Of a stretch of 64,000 nucleotides of DNA, positions 39,207 to 48,890 are shown in pieces. The stretch spans positions 4,216,001 to 4,280,000 of the forward strand of contig CP152408.1 in the NCBI GenBank assembly GCA_038961845.1, in the 5' to 3' direction. The translations under genes and the position numbers were made by a program. This DNA is from Xylophilus sp. GW821-FHT01B05 (GTDB lineage: Bacteria; Pseudomonadota; Gammaproteobacteria; Burkholderiales; Burkholderiaceae_C). A model generated the notes under the pieces. That model did not search any database. It was not told the origin of the DNA and saw only the letters and a list, made by a program, of their open reading frames with translations. Position 1 is the first letter of the stretch, and each line of letters starts with the position of its first letter.

Positions 39207-41342
39207 TCAGCCGTGCTGTTGCTGGCCGTCGCCGTAACCGTTACCGGCCGGGCGATCCAGCAAAGCCTTCATAGACAGCTTGACGCGGCCCTTTTCGTCG
39301 GTCTCAAGCACCTTGACCTTGACGATCTGGCCTTCGGTCAGGAAGTCGGTGACCTTCTCGACGCGCTGGTGGGCGATCTGGCTGATGTGCAGCAGGCCGT
39401 CCTTGCCAGGCAGCAGGTTGATGAGTGCGCCGAAGTCCAGGATCTTGACGACCGGGCCTTCGTAGACCTTGCCGATTTCCACTTCTGCAGTGATCTGCTC
39501 GATGCGGCGCTTGGCTTCGTCGGCCTTGGCTGCGTCGGTGGAGGCGATGGTGATGGTGCCGTCTTCGGAGATGTTGATCTGCGTGCCGGTTTCTTCGGTC
39601 AGCGCACGGATCACAGAGCCGCCCTTGCCGATCACGTCACGGATTTTTTCCGGATTGATCTTCATGGTGTAGAGCTTGGGCGCGAAGTTGGAGACCTCGG
39701 TCTTGGCTTCGCCCATGGCTTCCTGCATCTTGCCCAGGATGTGCAGGCGTGCTTCCTTGGCTTGCGCCAGCGCCACTTGCATGATTTCCTTGGTGATGCC
39801 CTGGATCTTGATGTCCATTTGCAGCGCGGTGATGCCGGCGTTGGTGCCTGCTACCTTGAAGTCCATGTCACCCAGGTGATCTTCGTCGCCCAGGATGTCG
39901 GTCAGCACGGCAAAGCGGTTGGCGTCCTTGATCAGGCCCATGGCGATACCGGCCACGTGCGCCTTCATGGGCACGCCGGCGTCCATCAGCGACAGGCAGC
40001 CGCCGCAGACCGAAGCCATCGACGAAGAGCCATTGGACTCGGTGATTTCCGACACCACACGCATGGTGTAGGGGAACTCGTCCTTGGGCGGCAGCACGGC
40101 AGCCAGTGCGCGCTTGGCCAGGCGGCCGTGGCCGATTTCGCGGCGCTTGGTCGAGCCCATGCGGCCCACTTCGCCGGTGGCGAAGGGAGGCATGTTGTAG
40201 TGCAGCATGAAGCGGTCTTCGTACTCGCCGGCCAGTGCGTCGATGCGCTGGGCATCTCGCTCGGTGCCCAGCGTGGTCACGACCAGCGCCTGGGTTTCAC
40301 CACGGGTGAACAGGGCCGAGCCGTGGGTGCGCGGCAGCACGGAGTTGCGGATTTCGATCGGGCGCACGGTGCGCGTGTCGCGGCCGTCGATGCGCGGCTC
40401 GCCGGCCAGGATCTGGCTGCGCACGATGCGGGCTTCGATGTCGAACAGCAGGCCTTCGACCTTGACGCTGTCGAATGCGGCGCCGTCAGCCTTGAGGGCT
40501 TCCATCACCGAAGCGGTGGCTTCGCGCAGGGCTTGCGTACGGGCTTGCTTGTTGCGCAGCTGGTAGGCGGCGCGCAGCTTTTCTTCGGCCAGGGCATTGA
40601 CCTTGGCGATCAGCGGCTCGTCCTTGGCCGGCGGCTGCCAGTCCCAGACCGGCTTGCCAGCGTCGCGCACCAGGTCATGGATGGCGTTGATGGCGATGTT
40701 GCCTTGCTCATGGCCGAACACCACGGCGCCGAGCATCACGTCTTCAGACAGCTGCTGGGCTTCGGACTCGACCATCAGCACGGCGGATTCGGTACCGGCC
40801 ACCACCAGGTCCAGCTGCGAGTTCTTGCGCGCGGTCTGGCCCGGGTTGAGCACGTATTCGTTGTTGATGTAGCCCACGCGCGCGGCGCCGATCGGGCCGG
40901 AGAACGGGATGCCAGAGATGGCCAGCGCGGCGCTGACCGCGATCAGGGCGGCGATGTCGGCGTCGACTTCAGGGTTCAGCGACACGGTGTGGATGACCAC
41001 ATGCACGTCGTTGAAGAAACCTTCGGGGAACAGCGGGCGGATCGGGCGGTCGATCAAGCGGCTGGTCAGGGTTTCGTGTTCGCTGGGCTTGGCTTCACGC
41101 TTGAAGAAGCTGCCGGGGATCTTGCCTGCGGCGTAGGTCTTCTCGATGTAGTCGACGGTCAGCGGGAAGAAATCCTGGCCGGACTTGGCGGTCTTGGAGG
41201 CGACCACAGTGGCGAGCACCACGGTGTCTTCGATGTCCACCAGCACCGCGCCGCCGGCTTGGCGGGCGATTTCGCCGGTTTCCATGCGGACCGTGTGCTG
41301 GCCCCATTGGAAGGTCTTGGTGACTTTGTTGAAAATGCTCAT
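39207..41342 (-). CDS. pnp: Polyribonucleotide nucleotidyltransferase (PNPase)
   Basis: The 711-residue enzyme degrades RNA 3' to 5' by phosphorolysis. It has two RNase PH domains (about residues 10-215 and 310-545), a KH domain with [17 protein letters not shown] near 560-577 and an S1 domain (about 622-690). The ATG at 41340-41342 gives the conserved start [14 protein letters not shown]; a longer frame adds seven atypical residues. rpsO-pnp order is conserved in bacteria. Confidence 0.97.
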   Translation of the reverse strand: MSIFNKVTKTFQWGQHTVRMETGEIARQAGGAVLVDIEDTVVLATVVASKTAKSGQDFFPLTVDYIEKTYAAGKIPGSFFKREAKPSEHETLTSRLIDRPIRPLFPEGFFNDVHVVIHTVSLNPEVDADIAALIAVSAALAISGIPFSGPIGAARVGYINNEYVLNPGQTARKNSQLDLVVAGTESAVLMVESEAQQLSEDVMLGAVVFGHEQGNIAINAIHDLVRDAGKPVWDWQPPAKDEPLIAKVNALAEEKLRAAYQLRNKQARTQALREATASVMEALKADGAAFDSVKVEGLLFDIEARIVRSQILAGEPRIDGRDTRTVRPIEIRNSVLPRTHGSALFTRGETQALVVTTLGTERDAQRIDALAGEYEDRFMLHYNMPPFATGEVGRMGSTKRREIGHGRLAKRALAAVLPPKDEFPYTMRVVSEITESNGSSSMASVCGGCLSLMDAGVPMKAHVAGIAMGLIKDANRFAVLTDILGDEDHLGDMDFKVAGTNAGITALQMDIKIQGITKEIMQVALAQAKEARLHILGKMQEAMGEAKTEVSNFAPKLYTMKINPEKIRDVIGKGGSVIRALTEETGTQINISEDGTITIASTDAAKADEAKRRIEQITAEVEIGKVYEGPVVKILDFGALINLLPGKDGLLHISQIAHQRVEKVTDFLTEGQIVKVKVLETDEKGRVKLSMKALLDRPAGNGYGDGQQQHG

Positions 41343-41358
41343 GGTGTTCCTTTTGCTC

Positions 41359-41410
41359 TTCAATTAATAGCTAAATACCCAGGCCCGGCCTGGGCTAGAG
41401 CCAGATTCAG
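41359..41410 (+). repeat. Dispersed palindromic repeat, copy 6
   Basis: TTCAATTAATAGCT, CCCAGG, CCTGGGCT, AGAG in family order, just upstream of the pnp start. Inverted CCCAGGCC/GGCCTGGG arms form a stem. Confidence 0.7.
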
Positions 41411-41491
41411 AACACGATGCCATTCCAGCAGGCCTGCACGGCAGGCTTCCTGGAATGACACAGCTTCGCTCTGTTTCTGGGCTCCGGAAGT

Positions 41492-41531
41492 AAAAAACGC
41501 CTGAGCTAGCGCGCTAACCCAGGCGTTTTTT
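41492..41531. terminator. Bidirectional terminator between rpsO and pnp
   Basis: AAAAAACGCCTG and CAGGCGTTTTTT (12-bp perfect arms) enclose a 16-base centre that can pair further. A T run follows on both strands. On the minus strand it can attenuate read-through from rpsO into pnp. Confidence 0.85.
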
Positions 41532-41544
41532 CATGCTGTACGAC

Positions 41545-41811
41545 TTACTTGCGCAGGCCCAGCTTGGCGATCAGCGCGGTGTAGCGTTCTGCGTCCTTGG
41601 ACTTGAGGTAGTCCAGCAGCTTGCGGCGGCGGCTCACCATGCGCAGCAGACCGCGACGACCATGGTGGTCCTTGGCGTGGGTCTTGAAGTGGGGGGTGAG
41701 CTCGTTGATACGGGCGGTCAGGATGGCGACCTGGACTTCCGGGCTACCGGTGTCGTTGGCGGCGCGGGCGTTGTCCTTGACGATCTCGGACTTGATGGAG
41801 GATGCGATCAT
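41545..41811 (-). CDS. rpsO: 30S ribosomal protein S15
   Basis: The 88-residue protein has the S15 pattern throughout, including [19 protein letters not shown] and [22 protein letters not shown]. The ATG at 41809-41811 gives the normal start. It binds 16S rRNA early in subunit assembly. Confidence 0.97.
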   Translation of the reverse strand: MIASSIKSEIVKDNARAANDTGSPEVQVAILTARINELTPHFKTHAKDHHGRRGLLRMVSRRRKLLDYLKSKDAERYTALIAKLGLRK

Positions 41812-41957
41812 TTCTGGGTTTTCCGGTGATGTTTGACTTGCGAGGCGGGCTGGAAATGCCTGCCACGTGCGCCTTGCGAAATGCAAAGCCCGTCGATTAT
41901 AACGTGGGGCCGTCCGGCGACCGCCCTCAACCCCTGCAAGCCCCTTTCGGAGCCCTT

Positions 41958-42218
41958 ATGACGACTGTCCCGCGCGCCCTCCTCCCGCTGCTCATGGCCG
42001 TACTGCTGACAGGCCCGCTACCGGCAGCGGCCGCCAAGGAGACCAAAGCCACCCAGGCCGATGGCAGCACCCAAAGCAAGGCCAAGCGCCAGCGGGTGGT
42101 GCGGCCCAAGGTGGTTCCGGGCGGCTCGGGCGAGAACGCTGCCGAGCGCGACCGTCGGCTGCAGCGCGAATGCCGGAACATGCGCAATGCGGGCGCCTGC
42201 CTGGGCTACGGCATCTGA
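41958..42218 (+). CDS. Small secreted basic protein of unknown function
   Basis: The 86-residue protein begins with a signal peptide (residues 1-25, ending PAAAAK) and continues as a basic Lys/Arg/Gln-rich chain. The end CRNMRNAGACLGYGI has two Cys that could pair. GGAG lies just before the ATG at 41958-41960. I do not recognise a family. It stands alone, divergent from rpsO, and a MITE-like element follows it. Confidence 0.6.
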   Translation: MTTVPRALLPLLMAVLLTGPLPAAAAKETKATQADGSTQSKAKRQRVVRPKVVPGGSGENAAERDRRLQRECRNMRNAGACLGYGI

Positions 42219-42221
42219 CGC

Positions 42222-42759
42222 CTGCTTAGAACCATCCCTTTCCAGGACTTTGAGATATCCCTTGGCGGCTTACCTTGCAGGCGGCGGGTGCCGGGAGTTC
42301 GCCCCGGCGGGCGAGTAACTTTCTTTCGCTTCGCCGAAAGAAAGTCACCAAAGAAAGGGCGACCCCACTGTGGCGGTCCGGCTTTGCCGGACTGCTTTGC
42401 GGTGCTCGGAGTCGGCAGGCGGCTGCGGAACTCGCTGCGCTCAAACAGTCCTCGCCGTCCCTTCGCTGCGCTACGGGCAACCTGCCGATTCCTGCGCTCC
42501 TCAACGCCACAGAGGGGACCCGGGACAGCCACACGGGCCATCGCTGTGCTCGGCCCGGTATTGGTATACGGCTGTTGGTTGTTCGGCTGCCCCACGCCGT
42601 TGATGGAGCCGAGCGGCGCAGGGTACCCGCGCAGCGGGCTCCAGCTCCGGCTCGCCTTCTCTTTGACTGCCCGCCGGGGCGAGTCCGGCTCCGGAACTCA
42701 GCAAGACACCAGAACTACCGAACAGATCACAAGCCCTTGAAAGGGATGCTGCTTAGAAC
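42222..42759. mobile_element. MITE-like non-autonomous element with 11-bp target duplication
   Basis: The direct repeat CTGCTTAGAAC occurs at 42222-42232 and 42749-42759. Just inside are terminal inverted repeats: CATCCCTTTC at 42233-42242 and its exact complement at 42739-42748, extending to 16 matches in 18. The 516-bp interior has no credible gene; it contains a CTTTC-type hairpin repeat at about 42310-42360. The right-hand copy of the direct repeat contains the stop codon of the binding-protein gene. This explains the whole 534-bp gap. Confidence 0.7.
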
Positions 42760-44060
42760 GGCCGCTGCATGCGGCAGCTGGTTGGCATCTCTGCCTGAGC
42801 CGCCGGGATGGTGCGGATCACGCGAAAACCGTAGCCAGAGCCTTCCACGTCGAACTTCACGCCCGGGGCGCCCTGGCGCTCCATCAGGCCGACCGACAGA
42901 TCCTGCTGGAACTGGTGATCGGCCGCGCGCATGTAGCCGCGCTGGCCCTGCAGGCTGACGCTGGCCGTTTCCAATTGGCGCGCAACAGCCACGGCATCGG
43001 TGCTGCCGGCACGCTCCAGCGCCTGGGCCAGGGATTCAATCATCAGTTGCATGCGCATGTGCACGTAGTCATCGGCCGGCTTGGGGTAGCGCTGGCGGAA
43101 GGATTGGTAGAAGGCCTCGCTCTGCGCACCCGGCACATTGGGCAGCCAGTCGGCCACGGCCAGCACGCGGCCGACGCCGGCGTCGCCCAGCGCCGCTGGC
43201 GCACCCAGCGCGTTGCCGTAGAAGGTGTAGAACTTGCCGTCGAAGCCGCTCTCACGTGCGGCCTTCACCAGCAGCGTGAGGTCGTTGCCCCAGTTGCCGG
43301 TGATCACCGCCTGCGCGCCGCTGGCGCGGATCTTGGCGGCGTAGGGAGCGAAATCCTTCACGCGGCCCATGGGGTGCAGCTCTTCACCGACGATCTGCAC
43401 ATCTGGCCGGTCGGTGCCCAATTGGCGCTTGGCTTCGCGCAGCACCGACTGGCCAAAGCTGTAGTCCTGGCCGATCAGGTAGACGCGCTGCAGCGCCTTG
43501 TCCTCGCGCAGCACCGACATCAGCGCGGTCATGCGCATGTCGGCGTGGGCATCAAAGCGGAAGTGCCAGAAGCTGCACTTCTCGTTGGTCAGCGCCGGGT
43601 CTACCGCCGCGTAGTTCAGGAACAGCACGCGCCGCGCCGGGTCGCGCTGGTTGTGCTTGTCCAGCGCATCGACCAGTGCGGCGGCCACGGCCGACGAATT
43701 GCCCTGCATCACCACGCGCACGCCGTCGTCGATGGCCGCACGCAGGGCCGACAGCGCCTCTTCGTTCTGGCCCTTGCTGTCGTAGCGCAGCAGCGCCAGC
43801 GGATGCATGCCATCGGCCAGCTTGATGCCGCCGCGCGCATTCACGCGGTCCACCGCCCACAGCAGATTGCGGAAGACCGCTTCGCCCGTATTGGCGAATG
43901 GGCCGGACAGGCTCTCGATCATGGCGATGCGGATCGGCGCCAGCGCAGGGCTTGCCGGCTGTGCGCTGAGCGTGCCCGTGAACGCCAAGGCGCCCACAAA
44001 TAGCGCTGCTGCACGCCGTTTCAAGCCTGTTTTGAATAGATTTTTCATGCCTTGCGCCAT
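42753..44060 (-). CDS. Orphan LIV-type substrate-binding protein
   Basis: The 435-residue protein has a type I periplasmic-binding fold: IRIAMIESLSGPFANTGEAVFRNLLWAVDRVNARGGI starts the mature part after a signal peptide (about residues 5-33). It should bind an amino acid or similar solute outside the membrane. No permease or ATPase gene is adjacent. I take the ATG at 44058-44060; the ATG four codons later (44046-44048) is also reasonable. The stop codon lies inside a direct repeat of the MITE-like element. Confidence 0.82.
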   Translation of the reverse strand: MAQGMKNLFKTGLKRRAAALFVGALAFTGTLSAQPASPALAPIRIAMIESLSGPFANTGEAVFRNLLWAVDRVNARGGIKLADGMHPLALLRYDSKGQNEEALSALRAAIDDGVRVVMQGNSSAVAAALVDALDKHNQRDPARRVLFLNYAAVDPALTNEKCSFWHFRFDAHADMRMTALMSVLREDKALQRVYLIGQDYSFGQSVLREAKRQLGTDRPDVQIVGEELHPMGRVKDFAPYAAKIRASGAQAVITGNWGNDLTLLVKAARESGFDGKFYTFYGNALGAPAALGDAGVGRVLAVADWLPNVPGAQSEAFYQSFRQRYPKPADDYVHMRMQLMIESLAQALERAGSTDAVAVARQLETASVSLQGQRGYMRAADHQFQQDLSVGLMERQGAPGVKFDVEGSGYGFRVIRTIPAAQAEMPTSCRMQRPF

Positions 44061-44147
44061 CCCTTGAAAACCTTCGCGCAGGGGCGCAGATGTGCTCCAT
44101 GCGGCCCTCACGGTTGAAGGCCGCGCAGTGTAACCAAGGAGCTTTTC

Positions 44148-44540
44148 ATGTTCTTCACCCCCGTGATCCGTCGTGCCGCCTATGGCCCCGCGCTGCGCGC
44201 CGTCGACCGTGGCTTCGAGCGCTTCGTCAACGAAGCCATCGTCTCCCCGGCCGCCCAACTGCGCGCCCGTGCCGCTACCGCAGACCAGAACGACACCCAC
44301 TGGACCTTGCAGATCGACGTGCCCGGCCTGTCGCGCGAGCAGTTGTCCGTTGCCATCGAAGGCGCCGTGGTGCGCATTGAAAGCGTCCAGGACGCTCCGC
44401 GCAGCTTCAAGGCCGCCTACGAGCTGCCGCAAGAGATCGACACCGCCACCAGCAGCGCCAAGCAGGAGAACGGTGTGTTGACGCTGACGCTGGGCAAGAA
44501 ACAGCCGGTCAGCAATGTGACGCAGTTGCCGATTGCTTGA
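44148..44540 (+). CDS. Hsp20/alpha-crystallin family small heat-shock protein
   Basis: The 130-residue protein has an alpha-crystallin domain (about residues 48-115): WTLQIDVPGLSREQLSVAIEG and the closing ENGVLTLTLGKKQ motif. Such proteins hold unfolding proteins for refolding. AAGGAG precedes the ATG. The N-terminal arm is short. No ROSE-type thermosensor is evident in the spacer. Confidence 0.88.
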   Translation: MFFTPVIRRAAYGPALRAVDRGFERFVNEAIVSPAAQLRARAATADQNDTHWTLQIDVPGLSREQLSVAIEGAVVRIESVQDAPRSFKAAYELPQEIDTATSSAKQENGVLTLTLGKKQPVSNVTQLPIA

Positions 44541-44558
44541 GAGGCGCCGGGCGCGCCT

Positions 44559-44981
44559 TCATCTCAGCAGATCTGCAGCGGCCGGGGAATGAAGCAGGAC
44601 AAAGCCTGCAACATTGATAACCACCGTGCCCCAGAACGCTGCCCTGAATGAAGCCTTGCTGGACTTGTGGCGAAGCAGTTGCTGCGCCAGCAGGCCGCCC
44701 GGCCAACCACCCACAAGACCCAGGAGCAGCAACGTTCGCTCTGGCGTGCGCCACTTGCCCGCGACTGCGGCGGATTTGTCGAAGGCATATGCGACGAAAG
44801 TCACAAGGCTGAGCACGCCATAGACGGCGCTCGCTTGCCACGGCACTGACCAAGTCAGGGCGACGGCGATATAGAGGACGACGAAGGCGGGGATTGCCAG
44901 GCGTGCGGCAGCGCCCGAAGGCGCTGGCGTCTCTGGCCGCCGAGTTCGCGCGCCGCCCCCTGCTCTACCCCGCCAACGCAT
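44559..44981 (-). CDS. DUF1294 family membrane protein
   Basis: The 140-residue protein has three to four hydrophobic segments and the DUF1294 core [48 protein letters not shown]. The first 20 residues are basic. Its start overlaps the end of tsaD by 17 bases. Function is unknown. Confidence 0.85.
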   Translation of the reverse strand: MRWRGRAGGGARTRRPETPAPSGAAARLAIPAFVVLYIAVALTWSVPWQASAVYGVLSLVTFVAYAFDKSAAVAGKWRTPERTLLLLGLVGGWPGGLLAQQLLRHKSSKASFRAAFWGTVVINVAGFVLLHSPAAADLLR

Positions 44982-45999
44982 CCAGCGGCCAGCGCGGCTT
45001 CACATCAAAGCTGTAGGCGCGGCTGGGTTCGGCGATGCCGGCTTGCAGGCGCATGGCCGCAGCCATGGCGATCATGGCGCCGTTGTCAGTGCACAGGTGC
45101 AGCTCGGGGTAGTGCACGCGCACGCCCTGCCTGGCACAGGCAGCGTTAAGCTGCTCGCGCAGTTGCCGGTTGGCGCCGACGCCGCCGGCCACCACCAGGC
45201 GGCGCAGGCCGGTCTGGCGCAGTGCGGCGAGGGATTTCTTCAGCAGCACGTCGACGATGGCGGCCTGGGTACTGGCGGCCAGGTCGGCTTTGCGGGCTTG
45301 CAGCTCGTCGCCCAGCTTCTTGGCTTGGGTCATGACGGCAGTCTTGAGGCCGGCAAAGGAGAAGTCGAGGTCGCCGCTGTGCAGCAGCGGGCGCGGCAGC
45401 TTGAAGGCGGCCGGGTCGCCCTGCTCGGCCAGGCGCGACAGCGCGGGGCCGCCGGGGTAGCCCAGGCCCATGAGCTTGGCGGATTTGTCGAAGGCTTCGC
45501 CGGCGGCGTCATCTATGGTTTCGCCCAGCATCTGGTACTGGCCGACGGCATCGACGCGCATCAGCTGCGTGTGGCCCCCCGACACCAGCAGCGCGACAAA
45601 AGGGAATTCCGGCGGATCGGCACTGAGGAAAGGCGACAGCAAATGCCCCTCAAGATGGTGAATGCCCAGCACCGGCACGCCCAGCGCGGCACCCATGGCG
45701 CAGGCCGCGCCGGCGCCCACCAGCAGCGCCCCGGCCAGGCCCGGGCCGCGGGTGTAGGCGACGATGTCGGTTTGCTGCAGCACGCGGCCGGCGCTGTGCA
45801 ACACCTCGTCGGTCAGCGGCAATACACGGCGGATGTGGTCGCGGCTGGCCAGCTCGGGCACCACGCCGCCATAGGCCTGGTGCATTTCGATCTGGCTGTG
45901 CAACGCGTGCGCCAGCAGGCGCGGCGCGGCGCCCTCGAGGTTTTCGACCAGGGCCACGCCCGTTTCATCGCAAGAAGATTCAATACCCAGTACCAGCAT
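44965..45999 (-). CDS. tsaD: tRNA N6-adenosine threonylcarbamoyltransferase
   Basis: The 344-residue enzyme transfers the threonylcarbamoyl group to A37 of ANN-decoding tRNAs. Metal ligands His115 and His119 are in [12 protein letters not shown], and the ASKHA ATPase fold motifs are present ([10 protein letters not shown] at the N-terminus, [12 protein letters not shown] near 270). Normal length. Confidence 0.96.
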   Translation of the reverse strand: MLVLGIESSCDETGVALVENLEGAAPRLLAHALHSQIEMHQAYGGVVPELASRDHIRRVLPLTDEVLHSAGRVLQQTDIVAYTRGPGLAGALLVGAGAACAMGAALGVPVLGIHHLEGHLLSPFLSADPPEFPFVALLVSGGHTQLMRVDAVGQYQMLGETIDDAAGEAFDKSAKLMGLGYPGGPALSRLAEQGDPAAFKLPRPLLHSGDLDFSFAGLKTAVMTQAKKLGDELQARKADLAASTQAAIVDVLLKKSLAALRQTGLRRLVVAGGVGANRQLREQLNAACARQGVRVHYPELHLCTDNGAMIAMAAAMRLQAGIAEPSRAYSFDVKPRWPLDALAG

Positions 46000-46070
46000 G
46001 CGGCGAGTGTACGGGGGCCGTCTTCGGCACGAGGCTTGCGGGATACTGGTGCCGTGACACTACCTACACG

Positions 46071-47324
46071 ATGAAATCAGGACTGAACTTCTTAGCCGCA
46101 GCCAAGCAGTGCGAAATCCGCGAGCTTGAGCAGCTCACACTGACCAGCGAGCTGGTGCAGCGCACCGGGGAACTGGTGCATGCGCTGCAGAAGGAGCGCG
46201 GCCTTTGCAACCTTTACCTGGGCTCGGGCGGCGCGCAATTTGGCGCGCTGCGGCGCCAGCAGACGGCGCAGTGCCTGCAGGTGGAGAGCGACCTGCACGG
46301 CGCCTTCGACCGGCTGGATACCGATGGCGCGCGCATTGGCAACGGTGCGCGGCTGTTCAGCCGCATGGCCTATGTGCTGCATGGGCTGGAGGCGCTACCC
46401 GCACTGCGCGAACGCATAGAGGCGCGCAGCCTGACGCCGGCCGAGGCCACGCAGGCCTTCGTCAAACTGGTCGCCGGGCTGCTGGCCGTAGTCTTTGAGG
46501 CGGCCGATAGCGCCACCGACCCGGAGATTTCACGCCTGCTGGTGGCGATGTTCCATTTCATGCAGGGCAAGGAGTTCTCGGGCCAGGAGCGTGCCACCGG
46601 CGCCGCTGCCTTCACCAGCGGCCAGACCGAGGCTGCGCGCCAGCAGCAATGGCTGCACCTGATCGACTCGCAAGAGCGCTGCTTCAAGGTGTTTACCGAC
46701 TTTGCCGAGGCCGGCCCGGTGGCGCTGTGGCGGCATTGCCAGGCCGGTGCCGCACTGGCCGAGCTGGAGCGGCTGCGGCGCGTGGCCTGCACCGCGCCGG
46801 TGGGCAGCACGCTGGACCGCGCGCTGGGCCAGGTGTGGTTCGACTGCTGCACCGAGCGCATCGACGCGATGCAGGCGGTAGAGGCGCGCCTGGCGGCCGA
46901 CCTGCTGGCGCTGTGCGAGCGCAAGATCAGCCAGGCGCACATCGACCTGCAGGCCTACCAGGTGCTGCTGGACACGGCGCCCGCCACCGGCCTGCCGCCG
47001 GGCGCTTTCTTTGATGCCCCGGCCACCGATGGCCAGGTGCCGGCGCTGGGCCCGCACCTGGAGCGCTCGGTGCTGGAGATGGTGCAAGAGCAGTCGCACC
47101 GGCTGCAGGCCATGGGCGACGAGCTGGCCACCGTGCGCGCCACGCTCAACGAGCGCAAGCTGGTCGAGCGCGCCAAGGGCGTGCTGATGGCGCACCGCCA
47201 GCTCAGCGAGGAAGACGCCTACAAGATGCTGCGCCAGACCGCCATGAGCCAGAGCCGCCGGCTGGTGGACGTGGCCGAGGCGGTGCTGTCCATGGCCGAC
47301 TTCCTGCCGACCCGGCCGCGCTGA
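46071..47324 (+). CDS. nasR: NasR-type nitrate/nitrite sensor and ANTAR antiterminator
   Basis: The 417-residue protein has an N-terminal nitrate- and nitrite-sensing (NIT) domain (about residues 30-300; QKERGLCNLYLGSGG is the family's start) and a C-terminal ANTAR domain (about 345-408; LNERKLVERAKGVLMAHRQLSEEDAY). In Klebsiella NasR frees the nas leader from termination when nitrate or nitrite binds. Two leaders in this window, at 47448-47550 and 51881-51974, carry matching two-hairpin targets. The first lies directly downstream of this gene. It is divergent from tsaD with only a 71-base spacer. Confidence 0.92.
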   Translation: MKSGLNFLAAAKQCEIRELEQLTLTSELVQRTGELVHALQKERGLCNLYLGSGGAQFGALRRQQTAQCLQVESDLHGAFDRLDTDGARIGNGARLFSRMAYVLHGLEALPALRERIEARSLTPAEATQAFVKLVAGLLAVVFEAADSATDPEISRLLVAMFHFMQGKEFSGQERATGAAAFTSGQTEAARQQQWLHLIDSQERCFKVFTDFAEAGPVALWRHCQAGAALAELERLRRVACTAPVGSTLDRALGQVWFDCCTERIDAMQAVEARLAADLLALCERKISQAHIDLQAYQVLLDTAPATGLPPGAFFDAPATDGQVPALGPHLERSVLEMVQEQSHRLQAMGDELATVRATLNERKLVERAKGVLMAHRQLSEEDAYKMLRQTAMSQSRRLVDVAEAVLSMADFLPTRPR

Positions 47325-47329
47325 ACATG

Positions 47330-47346
47330 ATGGTGCGCCGCACCAT
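47330..47346. promoter_or_regulatory. Palindrome 80 bp upstream of the nrt sigma54 promoter
   Basis: ATGGTGC-GCC-GCACCAT is a perfect 7-bp inverted repeat just after the nasR stop. It uses the half-site GCACCA known from NtrC sites but in the everted order, so an enhancer role is a guess supported mainly by position. Confidence 0.4.
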
Positions 47347-47417
47347 GGCGCGGCCCCATTCTGGTGAACCACGGGCAGTCATCGCCCTGTTTTGCCTGCT
47401 GCCAGGGCGGTTTTCGC

Positions 47418-47433
47418 TGGCACGCTTCCTGCG
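47418..47433 (+). promoter_or_regulatory. Sigma54 promoter of the nrt operon
   Basis: TGGCACGCTTCCTGCG matches the -24/-12 pattern TGGCACG-N4-TTGC, with GG and GC ten bases apart. Transcription should start around 47443-47446, directly before the first ANTAR hairpin. Confidence 0.75.
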
Positions 47434-47447
47434 TTAGCTCTAGCGAT

Positions 47448-47507
47448 ACCGGGCCAATGGCGGTCTGGTTCACGGTTAACCCCACGATTTCTGGACAACG
47501 GCGTCCA
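47448..47507 (+). promoter_or_regulatory. NasR (ANTAR) target RNA in the nrt leader
   Basis: Hairpin P1 (47448-47469) has an 8-bp stem with two GU pairs and loop AAUGGC. Hairpin P2 (47492-47507) has stem UGGAC/GUCCA and loop AACGGC. Both loops are six bases with A at position 1 and G at position 4, the ANTAR consensus. P2 uses bases of the terminator's 5' arm, so the two structures exclude each other. Confidence 0.85.
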
Positions 47508-47550
47508 TTCCCCGCTTGCACGTGCGTGCATGGGGAATGGACGCCGTTTT
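47497..47550 (+). terminator. Leader terminator (attenuator) of the nrt operon
   Basis: A 17-bp perfect stem (47497-47513 with 47532-47548) encloses an 18-base loop that pairs further, and ends in GTTTT. It stands 45 bases before nrtA and should stop transcription unless NasR stabilises P2. Confidence 0.85.
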
Positions 47551-47594
47551 GCTTCCCGGCCCCGTTTTTTGTCCCCACGCACAGGAGTTTGAAT

Positions 47595-48881
47595 ATGGCG
47601 CAATCCCCCACCGCAAGCCCCGTCCCCTCGCAGCCGGCCGCCACGCCGGCAGACGCGTCGCGCCGCGACTTCGTGCGCAAGGGCGCCGCCTTGGGCACGG
47701 CCACGCTGTTCTCCACGCTGGGCCACCACGGCGTGTGGGCTGCGGGCTCGGACAAGCCGGAGAAGGAAGAGGTCAAGATCGGCTTCATCCCGCTGACCGA
47801 CTGCGCCAGCGTGGTGATGGCCTCGGTGCTGGGCATCGACAAGAAGTACGGCGTGAAGATCATCCCCAGCAAGGAAGCCAGCTGGCCCGGCGTGCGCGAC
47901 AAGCTGGTCAATGGCGAGCTGGACCTGGCCCACGTGCTGTACGGCCTGGTCTACGGCGTGCACCTGGGCGTGAGCGGCCCGAAGAAGGACATGGCCGTGC
48001 TGATGAACCTGAACCAGAACGGCCAGGCCATCACGCTGTCGAAGAAGCTGGCCGACAAGGGCGCGGTGGACGGCCCATCGCTGGCCAAGCTGATGGCCAC
48101 CGACAAGCGCGAATACACCTTTGCCCAGACCTTCCCCACCGGCACGCACGCGATGTGGCTGTACTACTGGATGGCGACCTACGGCATCAACCCGCTGAAG
48201 GACAGCAAGATCATCACCGTGCCGCCGCCGCAGATGGTGGCCAACATGCGCATTGGCAACATGGACGGCTACTGCGTGGGCGAGCCCTGGGGCCACCGCG
48301 CCATCATGGACGGCATCGGCATCACCGGTGTGACCACGCAGGACATCTGGAAGGACCACCCCGAGAAGGTGCTGGGCACCACGGCCGAGTTCGTCAAGAA
48401 GTACCCCAACACCTCGCGCGCGGTAACGGCGGCCATCCTGGAGGCCGGCCAGTGGATTGACGCCAGCCTGTCCAACAAGCTGAAGATGGCCGACACCATT
48501 GCCGACAAGTCCTACGTGAACACCAGCGTGGACGCGATCAACCAGCGCATCCTGGGCCGCTACCAGAACGGCCTGGGCAAGACCTGGGACGACCCCAATT
48601 ACATGAAGTTCTACAACGACGGCACGGCCAACTTCCCGTACCTGTCGGACGGCATGTGGTTCCTGACGCAGCACAAGCGCTGGGGCTTGCTGAAAGAGCA
48701 CCCCAACTACCTGGCCGTGGCCCAGCAGATCAACCAGATCGGGCTGTTCAAGGACGCTGCCGCCGCCAGCAAGACGGCTGTGCCCAAAGAGACGATGCGC
48801 ACCAGCAAGCTGATCGACGGCACGGTCTGGGACGGCAAGGACCCGGCCAAGTACGCCGACAGTTTCAAGATCCACGCCTAG
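47595..48881 (+). CDS. nrtA: Nitrate ABC transporter substrate-binding protein
   Basis: The 428-residue protein binds nitrate (or nitrite) in the periplasm. A twin-arginine signal, SRRDFVRKGAALGTATL, lies near residues 20-36, so it is probably exported folded by Tat. The body has NrtA/NasF features: KIGFIPLTDCASVVMA and GYCVGEPWGHRA. GGAG precedes the ATG at 47595-47597. A longer open frame upstream would include the leader terminator and is rejected. First gene of nrtABD. Confidence 0.92.
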   Translation: MAQSPTASPVPSQPAATPADASRRDFVRKGAALGTATLFSTLGHHGVWAAGSDKPEKEEVKIGFIPLTDCASVVMASVLGIDKKYGVKIIPSKEASWPGVRDKLVNGELDLAHVLYGLVYGVHLGVSGPKKDMAVLMNLNQNGQAITLSKKLADKGAVDGPSLAKLMATDKREYTFAQTFPTGTHAMWLYYWMATYGINPLKDSKIITVPPPQMVANMRIGNMDGYCVGEPWGHRAIMDGIGITGVTTQDIWKDHPEKVLGTTAEFVKKYPNTSRAVTAAILEAGQWIDASLSNKLKMADTIADKSYVNTSVDAINQRILGRYQNGLGKTWDDPNYMKFYNDGTANFPYLSDGMWFLTQHKRWGLLKEHPNYLAVAQQINQIGLFKDAAAASKTAVPKETMRTSKLIDGTVWDGKDPAKYADSFKIHA

Positions 48882-48890
48882 GAGCTCGCC

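Noticed and set aside
42275-42958. Several open frames in the spacer beside the orphan binding protein
   Set aside because: They lie in the MITE-like element, overlap each other on both strands and match no protein pattern.
47330-47346. Palindrome as a terminator of nasR
   Set aside because: The stem is strong but the loop is 3 bases and no T run follows; its distance from the sigma54 promoter suits a protein site better.
47364-47594. Upstream extension of nrtA by 77 codons
   Set aside because: It runs through the leader terminator and hairpins. The inner start gives a proper twin-arginine signal.
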